Shown piece after piece: positions 25,145 through 35,483 of a DNA stretch of 64,000 nt. The notes beneath the pieces were generated by a model, which was given only the letters and a program-made list of their open reading frames with translations, did no database searches and was not told the DNA's origin. Every line of letters starts with the position of its first letter. Positions within the stretch are counted from its first letter, which is position 1. Position numbers and translations under genes: made by a program. Source of the stretch: Shewanella aestuarii (lineage in GTDB: Bacteria > Pseudomonadota > Gammaproteobacteria > Enterobacterales > Shewanellaceae); NCBI RefSeq assembly GCF_014647215.1, contig NZ_BMOT01000010.1, forward strand, positions 62,001 through 126,000. The letters run 5' to 3'.

Positions 25145-28100
25145 TTGTCTTTTAGATTAAAAACAATTTTAGGCATTGCATTGATTGAAGGCGTGCTGCT
25201 GCTTTTATTGGTTTATACCAGTGTCAGTTATCTTAAAGAATCAAATCAGACTGAAATTGAGAAACGAGCTCAGCTTACAGTGAGCTTATTTTCAGTGGCG
25301 GCCAAAGAGGCATTAATCGCGTTAGATAAAACTAAACTTACCGCATTAGCCAAAGAACTCAGCCGCCAGCAAGAAATTGATTATGTATACATACATAAAG
25401 GCAATGCATTAATTGTTGCTATGCATAAAGAAGAAAACACCGCGGTGTGGGGCGGTGATAATGCGCCTATTTCAAATGATCAAGGTCAGATATTTAATAT
25501 TGAGATGAAAATAACTGACCTCGGCAAAGACATAGGTAGCGTGCAAATTGGTTTTGACCGCTCAGGCTTTGACGAGTTATTGCTACAAGCTTCAACTCGG
25601 TTCTTTTCTATTGCAGCCCTTGAAATGTTGCTAGTGGCTTTATTTTCTTGGCTTTTAGGTGTTTATTTAACCCGAAATTTATCTCAGTTACAAAAGGCCT
25701 CTAAATTAATTTTAAATGGTCAAAAAGGCGTGCAAATACCTGTGTCGGGGCATGATGAAATTGCCCAAACCACAGTCGCTTTTAACCAAATGGTGCTGAA
25801 TGTTGACGCCCGAACCAGCGCCTTGACCGGCGCGAATATCCGACTTAATACGATTTTAGAGTCGGCGGCAGATGGCTTTGTTATTATCGATGTTAATGGC
25901 GTGATAACTGAAGTAAACCAGTCTGTGATCCGGCTATTTGGTTACAGTAAGGATGAGTTGATTGGTCAAAACGTTGCTAAGTTAATGCCGATGCATGAGC
26001 GCCATATGCATGATGGTTATATGAAACGTTATTTAGACGGCGGTAAACCGAGAATTATTGGCACAGGACGAGAGCTCAAAGCACAACACAAAGAGGGGCA
26101 TCAATTTCCGGTCGAATTATCGATTTCTAAAATGGAGATTGATGATGAGATATTCTTTCTCGGTTTATTAAAAGATCTGACCGCCATCAAGCAAAATCAG
26201 GAAGCCGCAGCAAGAACCCAGTCGATATTACTTGCTACCTTAGAAGCTAGCCAGGATGCCCTTATCACCATAGATATTACAGGCAGTGTTCAAGAGTTTA
26301 ATACTGCAGCGGTCAAGTTATTTGGTTTTACTCGTGATGAAGTTATGGGCAAGCATTTAGAGGATTTGATTATTCCGCAAGCCTTCCAACAAGCACATAA
26401 AAAAGGCATGGATCATTACCGCAAAACAGCGCAAGGCGCTGTGTTGCATAAGCGTGTAGAAGTTCCTGCGCATAATAAGGCGGGTGAAGAGTTTCCCATT
26501 GAGCTAAGGGTGATTCCTATCCAGTTAGGTGATGATATTTTATTCACCGCATTTGTGCGTAATATTTCAGAACAAAAGTCTAAAGAAGAGGAATTACGAT
26601 TAGCCAAAGAGCAAGCTGAAGCAGGCAGTAAAGCTAAATCACGCTTTTTGGCAACCATGAGTCATGAAATCCGTTCGCCATTAAATGCTGTGCTTGGTAG
26701 TGTTGAGCTGTTACTTGATTCTGCTTTGCAAAAAGAGCAGCGCCTATACGCAACCACAGCTAAAGAAGCTGGCGATGCGTTACTAAATACCATTAACGAT
26801 ATTCTCGACTTTTCTAAAATTGAAGCTGGACAAATGGTATTGGAGTCACGTGAGTTTGAACCCGACAAATTAGTGGCTCAAGTGTTACAAATTCTAGCAA
26901 GCAAAGCACTTGAAAAAGGCGTTCACCTAGCCAGTTTTATCAATCGAAATGTGCCGCAAACATTGGTTGGTGACCCACAACGCTTGCGTCAGGTTATCCA
27001 TAACTTAGTGGATAATGCGATCAAGTTTTCGAGTTCAGGTTGTATTTCTGTTGAAATGTGGATACCGAATAGCCACAAAGAACGGATTGAATTATGTTGC
27101 GCCATCACAGATCAAGGTATAGGGATCAGTAAAGAAGCCCAAGCCAAGCTATTTGCCGAGTTTTCACAGGTTCATGATACCCATACTACCAACTATAAAG
27201 GCACAGGTTTAGGCTTAGCGATTTGCGCCGAGTTAGTCCGAATGATGGACGGCTCTATATCGGTTGAAAGTGAATTAGGCATAGGAAGCCGCTTTAATGT
27301 TTTAGTCACGTTAGATGAAAGCACCGAAAGTAATAATCATTACGTGCGATTACCAGAACATTCTAGAGTATTAATCATTCATCCAGATAAGCAGCTGTGT
27401 AAGTTAGTTAAAAAGCAGTATGTTCAATACGGTGTTCAAACGGTTTACATCCACGATGCGACTGAAATTTATAAGCTTTCAAATGTCCGAGGTCGATTCG
27501 ACCTTATTTTACTTGATGATTCTTGCATGATGTCAGTCGAAGAAAAATTACTTAAGGTATTAAATCAGGACTTTTTATTCCCCCATGGCATATTGGCAGC
27601 TTTGAGTACTGGGGTTAATACTCAAGTTTCACAATTTTTAAGCGACATGGGCATTGAGCAAGTTGTCAATAAACCTTTAAGCCGAGCAATGCTGTTGAAT
27701 TTAATCAGTGGTGCCACTCAAGAAAGTCATATTGAAATTGAACAAGAAGAAAACCCGGTTTTTCCGCCCAATAGCAAAATTTTATTAGCCGAGGACAGTC
27801 CTGCAAATCAGATGGTTGCGGGTACTATGCTGGCGAAATATGGCGCATTTTTAGACTATGCAAATAACGGTGTTGAAGCGGTTCAAATGGCACTAGCGAA
27901 TGATTATGACATTATTTTAATGGATATTCGCATGCCTGAAATGGACGGATTAGAAGCTACCAGTAAAATTTTACAGTGCAAACCGCAACAAATTATTTTA
28001 GCTATGACGGCTAACGTCTTTAAAGAAGAGCTAGAGGCCTGTACTCAAGCAGGGATGCGGGATTTTATTGGTAAACCTGTGAATGGCAAAATGCTTATTC

Positions 28101-28642
28101 AGACCGTGGCCCAGTGGTTAAATCAAGCAAAGTTACATCAAGATACTGATAAAACATCCCCAAATGTAAACCATTCAATGGGTCTAGAGTTGACGCTTGA
28201 TAACCTGAGTCATATTGCAGAAGCAGAAGCAGAAGCAACCCAAACACTAGCAAGCAGTCGTGCTGTTGTTCAACCGGGGACAGCGCCCTTTGATAATACT
28301 CCTTTAATTGATATTAATGTGATTGGCAGCTTACTTGATGTGATTGGCGAGCCAAGTTTACATAAAATGTTGGCTGTTTTTTGCCAAGAAACCCAAATGC
28401 GTATTGATACCTTGCGCCATATCAATTTAGCGGTTGAATTAAATAAAGTAGAAGATGAAGCACATACCTTAAAAAGCAGTTCGGGCAGTTTTGGTGCAGC
28501 AAGATTGTTTGAGGTCGCCAAAGTATTAGAAGCCGCCGCCAGAAATAAACAGCAGCAGATAGCACCACTTATTGCCGATACATTGAATGTTGCTGAGCAA
28601 AGCATTAGTGCAATTAAACAAGCTTATTTGTCGAACAAATAA
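25145..28642 (+). CDS. Hybrid sensor histidine kinase with two PAS, two receivers and Hpt
   Basis: Order in 1165 residues: membrane helix (about 6-28), periplasmic sensor part, second helix (about 150-175), HAMP, PAS (about 235-345), PAS (about 357-475), dimerisation domain with His507 in MSHEIRSPLNAV, ATPase domain (NLVDNAIKFSS, GTGLGLAICAEL), a divergent receiver (about 735-850), a good receiver with Asp927 (ILMDIRMPEMDG) and a C-terminal Hpt domain with His1107 (EAHTLKSSSGSFG). The TTG start at 25145 has GGGAG six bases upstream. An EAEAEA stretch precedes the Hpt. It is followed after 31 bases by the sigma54 response regulator, the likely phosphotransfer target. Comparable to RscS/SypF. 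Confidence 0.9.
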   Translation: MSFRLKTILGIALIEGVLLLLLVYTSVSYLKESNQTEIEKRAQLTVSLFSVAAKEALIALDKTKLTALAKELSRQQEIDYVYIHKGNALIVAMHKEENTAVWGGDNAPISNDQGQIFNIEMKITDLGKDIGSVQIGFDRSGFDELLLQASTRFFSIAALEMLLVALFSWLLGVYLTRNLSQLQKASKLILNGQKGVQIPVSGHDEIAQTTVAFNQMVLNVDARTSALTGANIRLNTILESAADGFVIIDVNGVITEVNQSVIRLFGYSKDELIGQNVAKLMPMHERHMHDGYMKRYLDGGKPRIIGTGRELKAQHKEGHQFPVELSISKMEIDDEIFFLGLLKDLTAIKQNQEAAARTQSILLATLEASQDALITIDITGSVQEFNTAAVKLFGFTRDEVMGKHLEDLIIPQAFQQAHKKGMDHYRKTAQGAVLHKRVEVPAHNKAGEEFPIELRVIPIQLGDDILFTAFVRNISEQKSKEEELRLAKEQAEAGSKAKSRFLATMSHEIRSPLNAVLGSVELLLDSALQKEQRLYATTAKEAGDALLNTINDILDFSKIEAGQMVLESREFEPDKLVAQVLQILASKALEKGVHLASFINRNVPQTLVGDPQRLRQVIHNLVDNAIKFSSSGCISVEMWIPNSHKERIELCCAITDQGIGISKEAQAKLFAEFSQVHDTHTTNYKGTGLGLAICAELVRMMDGSISVESELGIGSRFNVLVTLDESTESNNHYVRLPEHSRVLIIHPDKQLCKLVKKQYVQYGVQTVYIHDATEIYKLSNVRGRFDLILLDDSCMMSVEEKLLKVLNQDFLFPHGILAALSTGVNTQVSQFLSDMGIEQVVNKPLSRAMLLNLISGATQESHIEIEQEENPVFPPNSKILLAEDSPANQMVAGTMLAKYGAFLDYANNGVEAVQMALANDYDIILMDIRMPEMDGLEATSKILQCKPQQIILAMTANVFKEELEACTQAGMRDFIGKPVNGKMLIQTVAQWLNQAKLHQDTDKTSPNVNHSMGLELTLDNLSHIAEAEAEATQTLASSRAVVQPGTAPFDNTPLIDINVIGSLLDVIGEPSLHKMLAVFCQETQMRIDTLRHINLAVELNKVEDEAHTLKSSSGSFGAARLFEVAKVLEAAARNKQQQIAPLIADTLNVAEQSISAIKQAYLSNK

Positions 28643-28673
28643 AAATAAACCGTAAATATATTCAAGGAATATT

Positions 28674-30128
28674 ATGGGATTTCGAGTCATTTTAGTTGAA
28701 GACAGCATGTCATTGGGTGCGCTATATACTGAATATTTGTGCAGTGAAGGTGCCGATGTCACTTTAGTACAGTTCGGTGCCGATGCAATAAAAGAAATTG
28801 ACCGTCAACCACCTGATTTACTCATTTTGGATATCAAATTGCCTGATATGTCGGGTATGGATATTCTGCTGCAAGTTCAGCAAAGCCATCCTGAGATGAC
28901 GGTGATCATGATAACGGCCCATGGCACGATTGATATTGCCGTAGATGCGATGCGTTCTGGCGCGTTTGATTTTCTGGTGAAGCCTTTTGACAGTAAGCGT
29001 TTAGCGATTACTGTGCGTAATGCGATGAAACAGCGTCAGTTGGTTAAGTTAGTCTCGCAATACGAGAACAGTTTACCCAAGGCTAATTATCAAGGGTTTA
29101 TTGGCGAGTCATTGGCAATGCAAACCGTTTATAAAACCATTGACTGTGTGGCCAGCAGTAAAGCATCTGTATTTATATTCGGTGAAAGCGGCACGGGTAA
29201 AGAGGTTTGTGCACAGGCCATACATAATGCGGGTAATCGTAAAACGAACCCGTTCATTGCTTTAAACTGTGCTTCTATTCCAAAAGATTTGATCGAAAGC
29301 CAAATCTTTGGTCATACCAAAGGGGCATTTACTGGCGCTGTGAGTCAACGCGATGGTGCCGCCACTCAGGCTGATGGTGGAACATTGTTTTTAGATGAAA
29401 TTTGCGAAATGGATTTAGAGCTGCAAAGTAAATTGTTGCGCTTTATTCAAACCGGTGAGTTTCGTCGTGTGGGTGGATCTAAAGATGAAAAGGTGGATGT
29501 AAGGTTTGTTAGCGCCACGAATAAAGATCCTTGGCAGCAAGTGCAAGATGGCTTATTTAGAGAGGATTTATATTATCGTTTGCATGTTATTCCTATTGAA
29601 TTACCGCCTTTAAATCAACGCGGTAAAGATATTCTGTTAATTGCCAATAAACTGCTTGGACAATATGCTAAAGAAGAAGGTAAGCCGTTTAAAGGCTTTA
29701 ACTACGCTGCACAAAAAGTGTTGAGTGAATATCACTGGCCTGGCAATGTGAGGCAACTTCAAAATGTGATCCGGCAAATCGTGGTGCTCAATGATGCTGC
29801 TGAAGTGGATGTGAGTATGTTGCCAGCACGTATTGTTAATAATGGCAAAGTTAGCGCGGCGGCGCCAATCTCCACTCATCCGAAGCTGGTTGAACAAGTT
29901 AATCAAACGACAATTACAGCCCATGATAATGCGGCTGTTATTCTGCATGAAACCGATACGACAATAGAGCAGGTTATTGAACCATTGTGGAAAACTGAAA
30001 AGCGCACAATAGAGAGTGCTATTGATTTATGTGAAGGTAATATTCCTAAAGCCGCAGCAATGTTAGATATCAGTCCATCGACGATTTATCGTAAAAAACA
30101 ATCTTGGGATGAAATGGAGCAGGTATAA
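28674..30128 (+). CDS. Sigma54-dependent response regulator (NtrC family, SypG-like)
   Basis: Residues 1-120 are a receiver with Asp53 (LLILDIKLPDMSG). Residues 135-370 are the AAA+ activator domain: Walker A GESGTGKEV, the sigma54-contacting GAFTGA loop, Walker B GGTLFLDE, and the arginine-finger region LYYRLHVIPI. The C-terminus (about 440-480) is a Fis-type helix-turn-helix (IPKAAAMLDISPSTIYRKK). It is the obvious activator for the three sigma54-type promoters in front of the polysaccharide operons. V. fischeri SypG, its likely counterpart, is also controlled through Asp53, as I recall. Confidence 0.92.
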   Translation: MGFRVILVEDSMSLGALYTEYLCSEGADVTLVQFGADAIKEIDRQPPDLLILDIKLPDMSGMDILLQVQQSHPEMTVIMITAHGTIDIAVDAMRSGAFDFLVKPFDSKRLAITVRNAMKQRQLVKLVSQYENSLPKANYQGFIGESLAMQTVYKTIDCVASSKASVFIFGESGTGKEVCAQAIHNAGNRKTNPFIALNCASIPKDLIESQIFGHTKGAFTGAVSQRDGAATQADGGTLFLDEICEMDLELQSKLLRFIQTGEFRRVGGSKDEKVDVRFVSATNKDPWQQVQDGLFREDLYYRLHVIPIELPPLNQRGKDILLIANKLLGQYAKEEGKPFKGFNYAAQKVLSEYHWPGNVRQLQNVIRQIVVLNDAAEVDVSMLPARIVNNGKVSAAAPISTHPKLVEQVNQTTITAHDNAAVILHETDTTIEQVIEPLWKTEKRTIESAIDLCEGNIPKAAAMLDISPSTIYRKKQSWDEMEQV

Positions 30129-30162
30129 CGAACCTTATTTGTTCAACGATTTTCTGTAATAA

Positions 30163-30192
30163 AAAAGCCTGCAATACTTAGCAGGCTTTTTC
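30163..30192. terminator. Bidirectional terminator between the response regulator and folD
   Basis: AAAAGCCTGC (30163-30172) pairs perfectly with GCAGGCTTTT (30181-30190) around an 8-base loop, with A- and T-runs on the outer sides. Confidence 0.9.
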
Positions 30193-30211
30193 ATTGGTGA
30201 CTGTTAGAGGC

Positions 30212-31066
30212 TTAGCTGTGGTATTGCTCACAGGCATAAAGGGTGTTTTCAAGTAAACTGGCTATCGTCATAGGTCCAACGCCACCAGGAACAGGCGTGA
30301 TATGAGCCGCATTTTGTGCAGCAACGTCATATTGTACATCACCGACTAAACTGCCGTTGTCTAAACGGTTTATGCCAACATCAATCACAATCGCACCCGG
30401 TTTTATCCATTCTCCAGGAATAAATCCGGGCTTACCTACGGCGACAACCACAAGATCGGCTTGTCTGACCTTTTGCTCAAGGTTTTTTGTAAAACGATGA
30501 CAAGTGGTCGTGGTACATCCTGCTAATAACAATTCTAAGGTCATCGGGCGACCAACAATATTAGATGCTCCTACAACAGTGGCATCTAAACCATAGGTAT
30601 CAATACCAGTGGATTTGATCAGTGTCATTATCCCCATCGGGGTGCAAGAACGTAATACCGGAATGCGTTGTGCTAGGCGACCCACGTTATAAGGGTGAAA
30701 TCCATCAACATCTTTATCTGGTCGAATATGCTCAATGACTTTAGAGTCATCAATATGAGCAGGTAAAGGCAACTGCACTAAAATCCCGTCAATGGCAGGA
30801 TCAGCGTTACATTTATCGATTAATGCTAATAGCTCAGCTTCTGTTGTTGATACATCAAGATCAAAAGATTGCGATTGAAAACCGACTTCTTCGCAGGCTT
30901 TACGCTTGCTGCCAACATAGACTTGAGACGCTGCATCACAGCCGACTAGAATCACCGCCAGTCCGGGTACACGAAGTCCTGCTTCTTTTCGAGCGTTAAC
31001 TTTTTGTTTAAGGGTACTGCGAATAGATTGTGCAATGGCTTTACCGTCAATAATTTGAGCAGTCAT
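30212..31066 (-). CDS. folD: Bifunctional methylenetetrahydrofolate dehydrogenase / methenyltetrahydrofolate cyclohydrolase
   Basis: FolD interconverts 5,10-methylene- and 10-formyl-tetrahydrofolate with NADP. The 284 residues carry the family marks: [13 protein letters not shown] with the catalytic Lys near 56, QLPLPAHID near 100, [13 protein letters not shown] near 121, [12 protein letters not shown] near 165 and [10 protein letters not shown] near 261. It is a single gene read away from the tRNA cluster. Confidence 0.97.
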   Translation of the reverse strand: MTAQIIDGKAIAQSIRSTLKQKVNARKEAGLRVPGLAVILVGCDAASQVYVGSKRKACEEVGFQSQSFDLDVSTTEAELLALIDKCNADPAIDGILVQLPLPAHIDDSKVIEHIRPDKDVDGFHPYNVGRLAQRIPVLRSCTPMGIMTLIKSTGIDTYGLDATVVGASNIVGRPMTLELLLAGCTTTTCHRFTKNLEQKVRQADLVVVAVGKPGFIPGEWIKPGAIVIDVGINRLDNGSLVGDVQYDVAAQNAAHITPVPGGVGPMTIASLLENTLYACEQYHS

Positions 31067-31256
31067 GGCTGTAGAGGTTCCTTAGAGTGACGCGGGTATA
31101 GATTGATGAAGTTAATCGGACGCTATTCTAACAGGCGTATGAAAGTGTGTCATTTGCTACACTAGGAAAATACAGTGAATAAACTATTCGCGCTATGATG
31201 CTAATCACCTTTTTGCTGCTTAAAACAACACACAGATAATTAGCTAAAAAAAATCG

Positions 31257-31285
31257 TTGACGATCGCAAGGTGACTCGTTAAGAT
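31257..31285 (+). promoter_or_regulatory. Sigma70 promoter of the tRNA cluster
   Basis: TTGACG (31257-31262) and TAAGAT (31280-31285) are 17 bases apart and are followed by the GC-rich stretch GCGCTCCG, the discriminator type found in growth-rate-controlled stable-RNA promoters. It lies just before tRNA-Pro. Confidence 0.75.
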
Positions 31286-31321
31286 GCGCTCCGTTCTTGA
31301 GACTATATAGAACGTTTACAT

Positions 31322-31398
31322 CGGTGATTAGCGCAGCCCGGTAGCGCATCTCGTTTGGGACGAGAGGGTCAGAGGTTCGAATCCTCTATCACCGACCA
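31322..31398 (+). tRNA. tRNA-Pro (anticodon TGG)
   Basis: The 77-base sequence folds as a tRNA: acceptor CGGTGAT/ATCACCG, anticodon stem TCTCG/CGAGA with loop TTTGGGA, T-arm GGTTCGAATCC and encoded CCA at the 3' end. First of three tRNAs in the cluster. Confidence 0.97.
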
Positions 31399-31492
31399 AA
31401 TATCATTATTTGCTTAAATAATATTTATGCGGATAATATAACAAGCAAGATAGCTTGTTAAGCCAGACAGGATACAGCAAATGCTGTGCCAT

Positions 31493-31569
31493 GCGCCCGT
31501 AGCTCAGTTGGATAGAGCACCCGCCTTCTAAGCGGGTGGTCGCAGGTTCGAATCCTGCCGGGCGTACCA
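31493..31569 (+). tRNA. tRNA-Arg (anticodon TCT)
   Basis: Acceptor GCGCCCG/CGGGCGT, anticodon stem CCGCC with loop TTCTAAG, T-arm GGTTCGAATCC and encoded CCA. The 94 bases before it contain a small hairpin AACAAGC/GCTTGTT at 31439-31459. Confidence 0.97.
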
Positions 31570-31576
31570 TTTCAAT

Positions 31577-31653
31577 GGTGATTGTAGCTCAGTTGGTAGA
31601 GTCCCGGATTGTGATTCCGGTTGTCGTGGGTTCGAGCCCCATCAGTCACCCCA
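31577..31653 (+). tRNA. tRNA-His (anticodon GTG)
   Basis: Acceptor GTGATTG/CAGTCAC preceded by the extra 5' G typical of tRNA-His (31577), anticodon loop TTGTGAT, T-arm GGTTCGAGCCC and encoded CCA. It follows tRNA-Arg after seven bases. Confidence 0.96.
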
Positions 31654-31727
31654 TTATTCCAAAGCGATTTTGAATCAGTCAAAATCACTTTGATGAAATA
31701 ATCGCACATTATTCGTGCGATTGTACT

Positions 31728-31753
31728 AAAAGCGACCTCTGGTCGCTTTTTTT
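31728..31753 (+). terminator. Terminator of the tRNA cluster
   Basis: AAAAGCGACC (31728-31737) pairs with GGTCGCTTTT (31741-31750) and a T-run follows. A second hairpin, AATCGCAC/GTGCGATT, lies just upstream at 31700-31722. Confidence 0.88.
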
Positions 31754-31778
31754 ATGTCTTAAAACCCACTATTGATGC

Positions 31779-31807
31779 TCGACTATGCAAAAAACGCTCG
31801 CTATAAT
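31779..31807 (+). promoter_or_regulatory. Probable sigma70 promoter of tig
   Basis: A consensus TATAAT at 31802-31807 lies 17 bases after TCGACT (31779-31784), which matches four of six -35 positions. The resulting leader before tig would be about 185 bases. Confidence 0.55.
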
Positions 31808-31905
31808 GTCGCGTCTTGATAAATACCAATTATGAGCTACTAGTGCCAACAGCGTCTTCAGCATCACTAAATCGCTGTGCTGGGTCTTCTAGTCAAAATC
31901 CATGG

Positions 31906-31943
31906 TCAAGAAACGAATACTTATTCAAGAAACGAATGCTTAA
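31906..31943. repeat. Tandem 19-bp duplication in the tig leader
   Basis: TCAAGAAACGAATACTTAT (31906-31924) is followed directly by TCAAGAAACGAATGCTTAA (31925-31943), two differences. It lies about 55 bases before the tig start. Confidence 0.7.
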
Positions 31944-31997
31944 TAGTTGAGGTATCGACTATTACAAAGGACGTTAGACATATTTCGAGGTAAAACA

Positions 31998-33302
31998 ATG
32001 CAAGTTTCTGTTGAAACAACTCAAGGCCTAGAGCGTCGCCTAACCATTTCTGTTCCTGCTGAACAAATTGAAAAAGTGGTAAAAGACAATTTATTACGTG
32101 AAGCTAAACGTGCACGTATTCCAGGTTTTCGTCCTGGTAAAGTACCCGCTTCAGTAATTGAAAAACGTTATGGCGCAGCAATTCGTCAAGACGTGACTGG
32201 CGAAATCATGCAACGCAACTTCATTGAAGCTATTGTTGCTGAAAAATTAAACCCAGCGGGTGCGCCAGTATTTGCTCCAGGTAAAGTAGAAGGCGAGAAC
32301 TTTGAGTTCGTAGCAACTTTCGAAATCTACCCAGAAGTGACACTAACAGGCTTAGATGCAATCACTGTTGAACAACCTAAAGCTGAAGTTAATGACGCTG
32401 ATGTTGATGCAATGATTGAAACTTTACGTAAGCAACACGCTACTTATGCGCCAGTTGAGCGTGAAGCGGCTGATGGCGACAAAGTGAAAATGAACTTTGT
32501 TGGCAGCGTTGATGGTGAAGAGTTTGATGGCGGCAAAGCTGATGACTTCGAACTTCAATTAGGCAGCAACCGTATGATCCCAGGTTTTGAAGCTGGTATC
32601 CTAGGTCACAAAACGGGTGAAGAATTCTCAATCGAAGTTTCATTCCCTGAAGATTACCATGCTGAAAACTTAAAAGGTAAAGCGGCTAAGTTCGTTATTA
32701 CTTTAACTGAAGTTCAAGCGGCTAACCTTCCAGAAGTTAACGATGAATTCGCTTCATTATTCGGTATTGCTGATGGTGGCTTAGATGCACTTAAAGCTGA
32801 AATCCGTAAAAATATGACTCGTGAACTTGATCAAGCGTTAAAAGCTAACGTTAAAGAGCAAGTCATCACTGGCTTATTAGCCGCTAACGATATCACTATT
32901 CCATCAGCATTAGTTGATGGCGAAGTGAACGTTCTTCGTCAGCAAGCTATGCAACGTTTTGGCGGCGACGCTAAGAACATGCCTGAGTTACCAGCTGACT
33001 TGTTCACCGAGCAAGCAGAGCGTCGTGTTAAGATTGGTTTGCTATTAGGTGAAGTTATCAAAACTAACGAGCTAAAAGCTGAAGACACTCGCGTTAATGC
33101 ATTAATCGAATCAATGGCTTCTGCTTATGAAGATCCATCTGAAGTTGTTGCTTACTACAATGGCAACAAAGAACTTATGCAAAACATGCGTAACGTTGCT
33201 TTAGAAGAACAAGCGGTTGAAGCTTTACTTAAAACTGCAAAAGTAACCGTTAAAGACGTCGCTTTTGAAGAATTTATGAACAAGGCTACTGGTCGCGCAT
33301 AA
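31998..33302 (+). CDS. tig: Trigger factor
   Basis: Tig is the ribosome-bound chaperone with prolyl isomerase activity. I chose ATG 31998 (434 residues, [14 protein letters not shown]) because it matches the family start and CGAGGT lies upstream; the frame is open earlier from 31947 without support. The ribosome-binding signature GFRPGKVP is near residues 42-49, the FKBP-type domain is about 150-245 ([34 protein letters not shown]), and the helical C-terminal arm domain follows. The usual order tig-clpP-clpX-lon follows. Confidence 0.97.
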   Translation: MQVSVETTQGLERRLTISVPAEQIEKVVKDNLLREAKRARIPGFRPGKVPASVIEKRYGAAIRQDVTGEIMQRNFIEAIVAEKLNPAGAPVFAPGKVEGENFEFVATFEIYPEVTLTGLDAITVEQPKAEVNDADVDAMIETLRKQHATYAPVEREAADGDKVKMNFVGSVDGEEFDGGKADDFELQLGSNRMIPGFEAGILGHKTGEEFSIEVSFPEDYHAENLKGKAAKFVITLTEVQAANLPEVNDEFASLFGIADGGLDALKAEIRKNMTRELDQALKANVKEQVITGLLAANDITIPSALVDGEVNVLRQQAMQRFGGDAKNMPELPADLFTEQAERRVKIGLLLGEVIKTNELKAEDTRVNALIESMASAYEDPSEVVAYYNGNKELMQNMRNVALEEQAVEALLKTAKVTVKDVAFEEFMNKATGRA

Positions 33303-33337
33303 CCTTAGCTTGACTTAACAAGCGGTTCGCCATTTAT

Positions 33338-33380
33338 AATGGCTCGTATGAGGTTCTCATACGAGCCATTTTTTATTTTA
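33338..33380 (+). terminator. Strong hairpin terminator between tig and clpP
   Basis: A perfect 15-bp stem: 33338-33352 pairs with 33356-33370 around a GTT loop, then a T-rich run. clpP begins only about 20 bases later, so it may act as a partial terminator controlling read-through into clpP. Confidence 0.88.
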
Positions 33381-33392
33381 GGGAAATGAATA

Positions 33393-34004
33393 ATGTTTAA
33401 AGCGCCAGAATCTGTACTTAATGCTCTTGTACCTATGGTTGTTGAACAAACCGCTAAAGGTGAACGTTCATACGATATCTACTCTCGTTTATTAAAAGAG
33501 CGCGTGATCTTTTTAGTAGGCCAAGTTGAAGAGCACATGGCTAATCTGATTGTGGCTCAATTATTGTTCTTAGAATCAGAAAGCCCAGACAAAGATATTT
33601 ACTTATATATCAACTCACCAGGTGGTTCAGTGACCGCAGGTATGGCGATTTATGACACCATGCAATTTATCAAGCCAAATGTCAGTACTGTTTGTATGGG
33701 ACAGGCTTGCAGCATGGGTGCATTCCTACTTGCTGGTGGAGCTAAGGGCAAACGTCATTGTTTACCTAATTCACGCGTCATGATCCACCAACCATTAGGC
33801 GGTTTCCAGGGACAAGCATCTGATATCGCTATTCATGCTCAGGAAATCTTAGGCATTAAAAATAAACTTAATGAAATTCTAGCTGAACACACAGGTCAAC
33901 CTATGGAAGTGATTGAGCGTGATACTGATCGTGATAACTTCATGAGTGCTCAGCAAGCAACTGACTATGGCTTAGTTGATTCAGTAATGACATCGCGTAA
34001 CTAA
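33393..34004 (+). CDS. clpP: ATP-dependent Clp protease proteolytic subunit
   Basis: ClpP forms the double seven-membered protease chamber used by ClpX and ClpA. The catalytic Ser107 is in [11 protein letters not shown], the His follows in MIHQPLGG and the Asp in the C-terminal part ([14 protein letters not shown]). Length 203 is typical. ClpX follows after 134 bases. Confidence 0.97.
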   Translation: MFKAPESVLNALVPMVVEQTAKGERSYDIYSRLLKERVIFLVGQVEEHMANLIVAQLLFLESESPDKDIYLYINSPGGSVTAGMAIYDTMQFIKPNVSTVCMGQACSMGAFLLAGGAKGKRHCLPNSRVMIHQPLGGFQGQASDIAIHAQEILGIKNKLNEILAEHTGQPMEVIERDTDRDNFMSAQQATDYGLVDSVMTSRN

Positions 34005-34138
34005 TTACCAGCTGATTTTTTGTTGTGACTAGGTTATTCTTACTTTAATTGTGAGAATAACTTGGGTATGCAGCATTTAAAGCATATCGACAAGCAGAGC
34101 TCAGACGCCAGGTCTAGGCTGCAACCAGAGGTAGAATA

Positions 34139-35419
34139 ATGGGCGATAACAAAAATAACGGTGACAGCACAAAGCTGCTGTACTGCTCTTTTTGCGGAAA
34201 AAGCCAACATGAAGTCAGAAAGCTGATTGCTGGCCCATCGGTATATGTATGCGATGAGTGTGTGGAATTGTGTAATGATATTATCCGTGAAGAAATCAAA
34301 GAGATTTCTCCTAAGCGTGATGAGGATAAATTACCTACGCCGCATGAACTACGTAATCACTTAGATGACTATGTTATTGGCCAAGATAAAGCTAAAAAAG
34401 TCTTAGCTGTGGCGGTTTATAATCACTACAAACGCCTGAAAAATGCATCGCCAAAAGACGGTGTTGAATTAGGTAAGAGTAATATTTTGCTCATAGGCCC
34501 AACGGGTAGTGGTAAAACATTATTAGCAGAAACGTTAGCGCGTTCGTTAAATGTGCCATTTACCATGGCAGATGCCACCACTTTAACCGAAGCGGGTTAT
34601 GTGGGTGAAGACGTTGAAAATATTATTCAAAAGTTACTGCAAAAGTGCGACTACGATGTAGAAAAAGCACAGCGCGGCATCGTTTATATCGACGAGATTG
34701 ATAAAATCAGCCGTAAGTCTGACAACCCATCAATTACGCGTGATGTATCAGGTGAGGGCGTGCAGCAGGCGTTACTGAAACTCATTGAAGGTACCGTTGC
34801 ATCAGTGCCTCCACAAGGTGGGCGTAAGCATCCTCAGCAGGAGTTTTTACAGGTTGATACCTCTAAAATCCTATTCATCTGTGGTGGAGCGTTTGCGGGC
34901 CTTGAGAAAGTGATTGAACAACGAGCTCATACAGGTACTGGGATTGGCTTTGGTGCTGAGGTTAAGGGGGAGGCGGATAAAGCCACCATTTCTGAAACGT
35001 TAGGGCAAGTTGAACCGGGCGATTTAGTTAAATTCGGTTTAATCCCAGAATTCATCGGACGTTTACCTGTGGTAGCAACCCTGACTGAATTAGATGAAGA
35101 CGCGTTAATTCAAATTTTATCTCAACCTAAAAATGCGCTAACTAAACAGTATGCAGCATTATTTGAGATGGAAAATGTTGAACTTGAGTTCCGTGACGAT
35201 GCCTTGAAAGCTATTGCTAACAAAGCCATGAACCGGAAAACGGGTGCACGTGGTTTACGTTCAATTGTTGAAAGTATTTTACTTGATACTATGTACGATA
35301 TCCCTTCGCAACACGGTGTTGTTAAAGCGGTTGTGGATGAATCTGTTGTAAAAGGTGAATCTGCCCCGATTCTGATTTATGAAAATAATGAGTCACAGGC
35401 GGCATCTGGCGAACAATAA
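34139..35419 (+). CDS. clpX: ATP-dependent Clp protease ATP-binding subunit ClpX
   Basis: ClpX unfolds substrates and feeds them to ClpP. Residues 12-45 are the four-Cys zinc-binding domain ([18 protein letters not shown]). The AAA+ part shows Walker [16 protein letters not shown] near 121, Walker [12 protein letters not shown] near 182, the pore loop GYVGED and the ClpP-contacting IGF loop ([10 protein letters not shown]). The sensor-2 region is ARGLRSIVE. At 426 residues it is the usual length. Confidence 0.97.
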   Translation: MGDNKNNGDSTKLLYCSFCGKSQHEVRKLIAGPSVYVCDECVELCNDIIREEIKEISPKRDEDKLPTPHELRNHLDDYVIGQDKAKKVLAVAVYNHYKRLKNASPKDGVELGKSNILLIGPTGSGKTLLAETLARSLNVPFTMADATTLTEAGYVGEDVENIIQKLLQKCDYDVEKAQRGIVYIDEIDKISRKSDNPSITRDVSGEGVQQALLKLIEGTVASVPPQGGRKHPQQEFLQVDTSKILFICGGAFAGLEKVIEQRAHTGTGIGFGAEVKGEADKATISETLGQVEPGDLVKFGLIPEFIGRLPVVATLTELDEDALIQILSQPKNALTKQYAALFEMENVELEFRDDALKAIANKAMNRKTGARGLRSIVESILLDTMYDIPSQHGVVKAVVDESVVKGESAPILIYENNESQAASGEQ

Positions 35420-35448
35420 ATGTACAGCTAGGTAATAAGTTGAAAAAT

Positions 35449-35475
35449 AAGGAGTCCATTGGGCTCCTTTTTTCG
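35449..35475 (+). terminator. Terminator after clpX
   Basis: AAGGAGTCC (35449-35457) pairs with GGGCTCCTT (35461-35469) with one wobble, followed by a T-run. Confidence 0.85.
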
Positions 35476-35483
35476 TATTGACC

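Noticed and set aside
27330..27760. First receiver of the hybrid kinase as a dead pseudo-receiver
   Set aside because: It is divergent, but LLDD and NKPL segments that could supply the phospho-Asp and Lys remain, so I did not claim loss of function.
31399..31492. A further tRNA between tRNA-Pro and tRNA-Arg
   Set aside because: The stretch has only a small hairpin and no cloverleaf or T-arm sequence.
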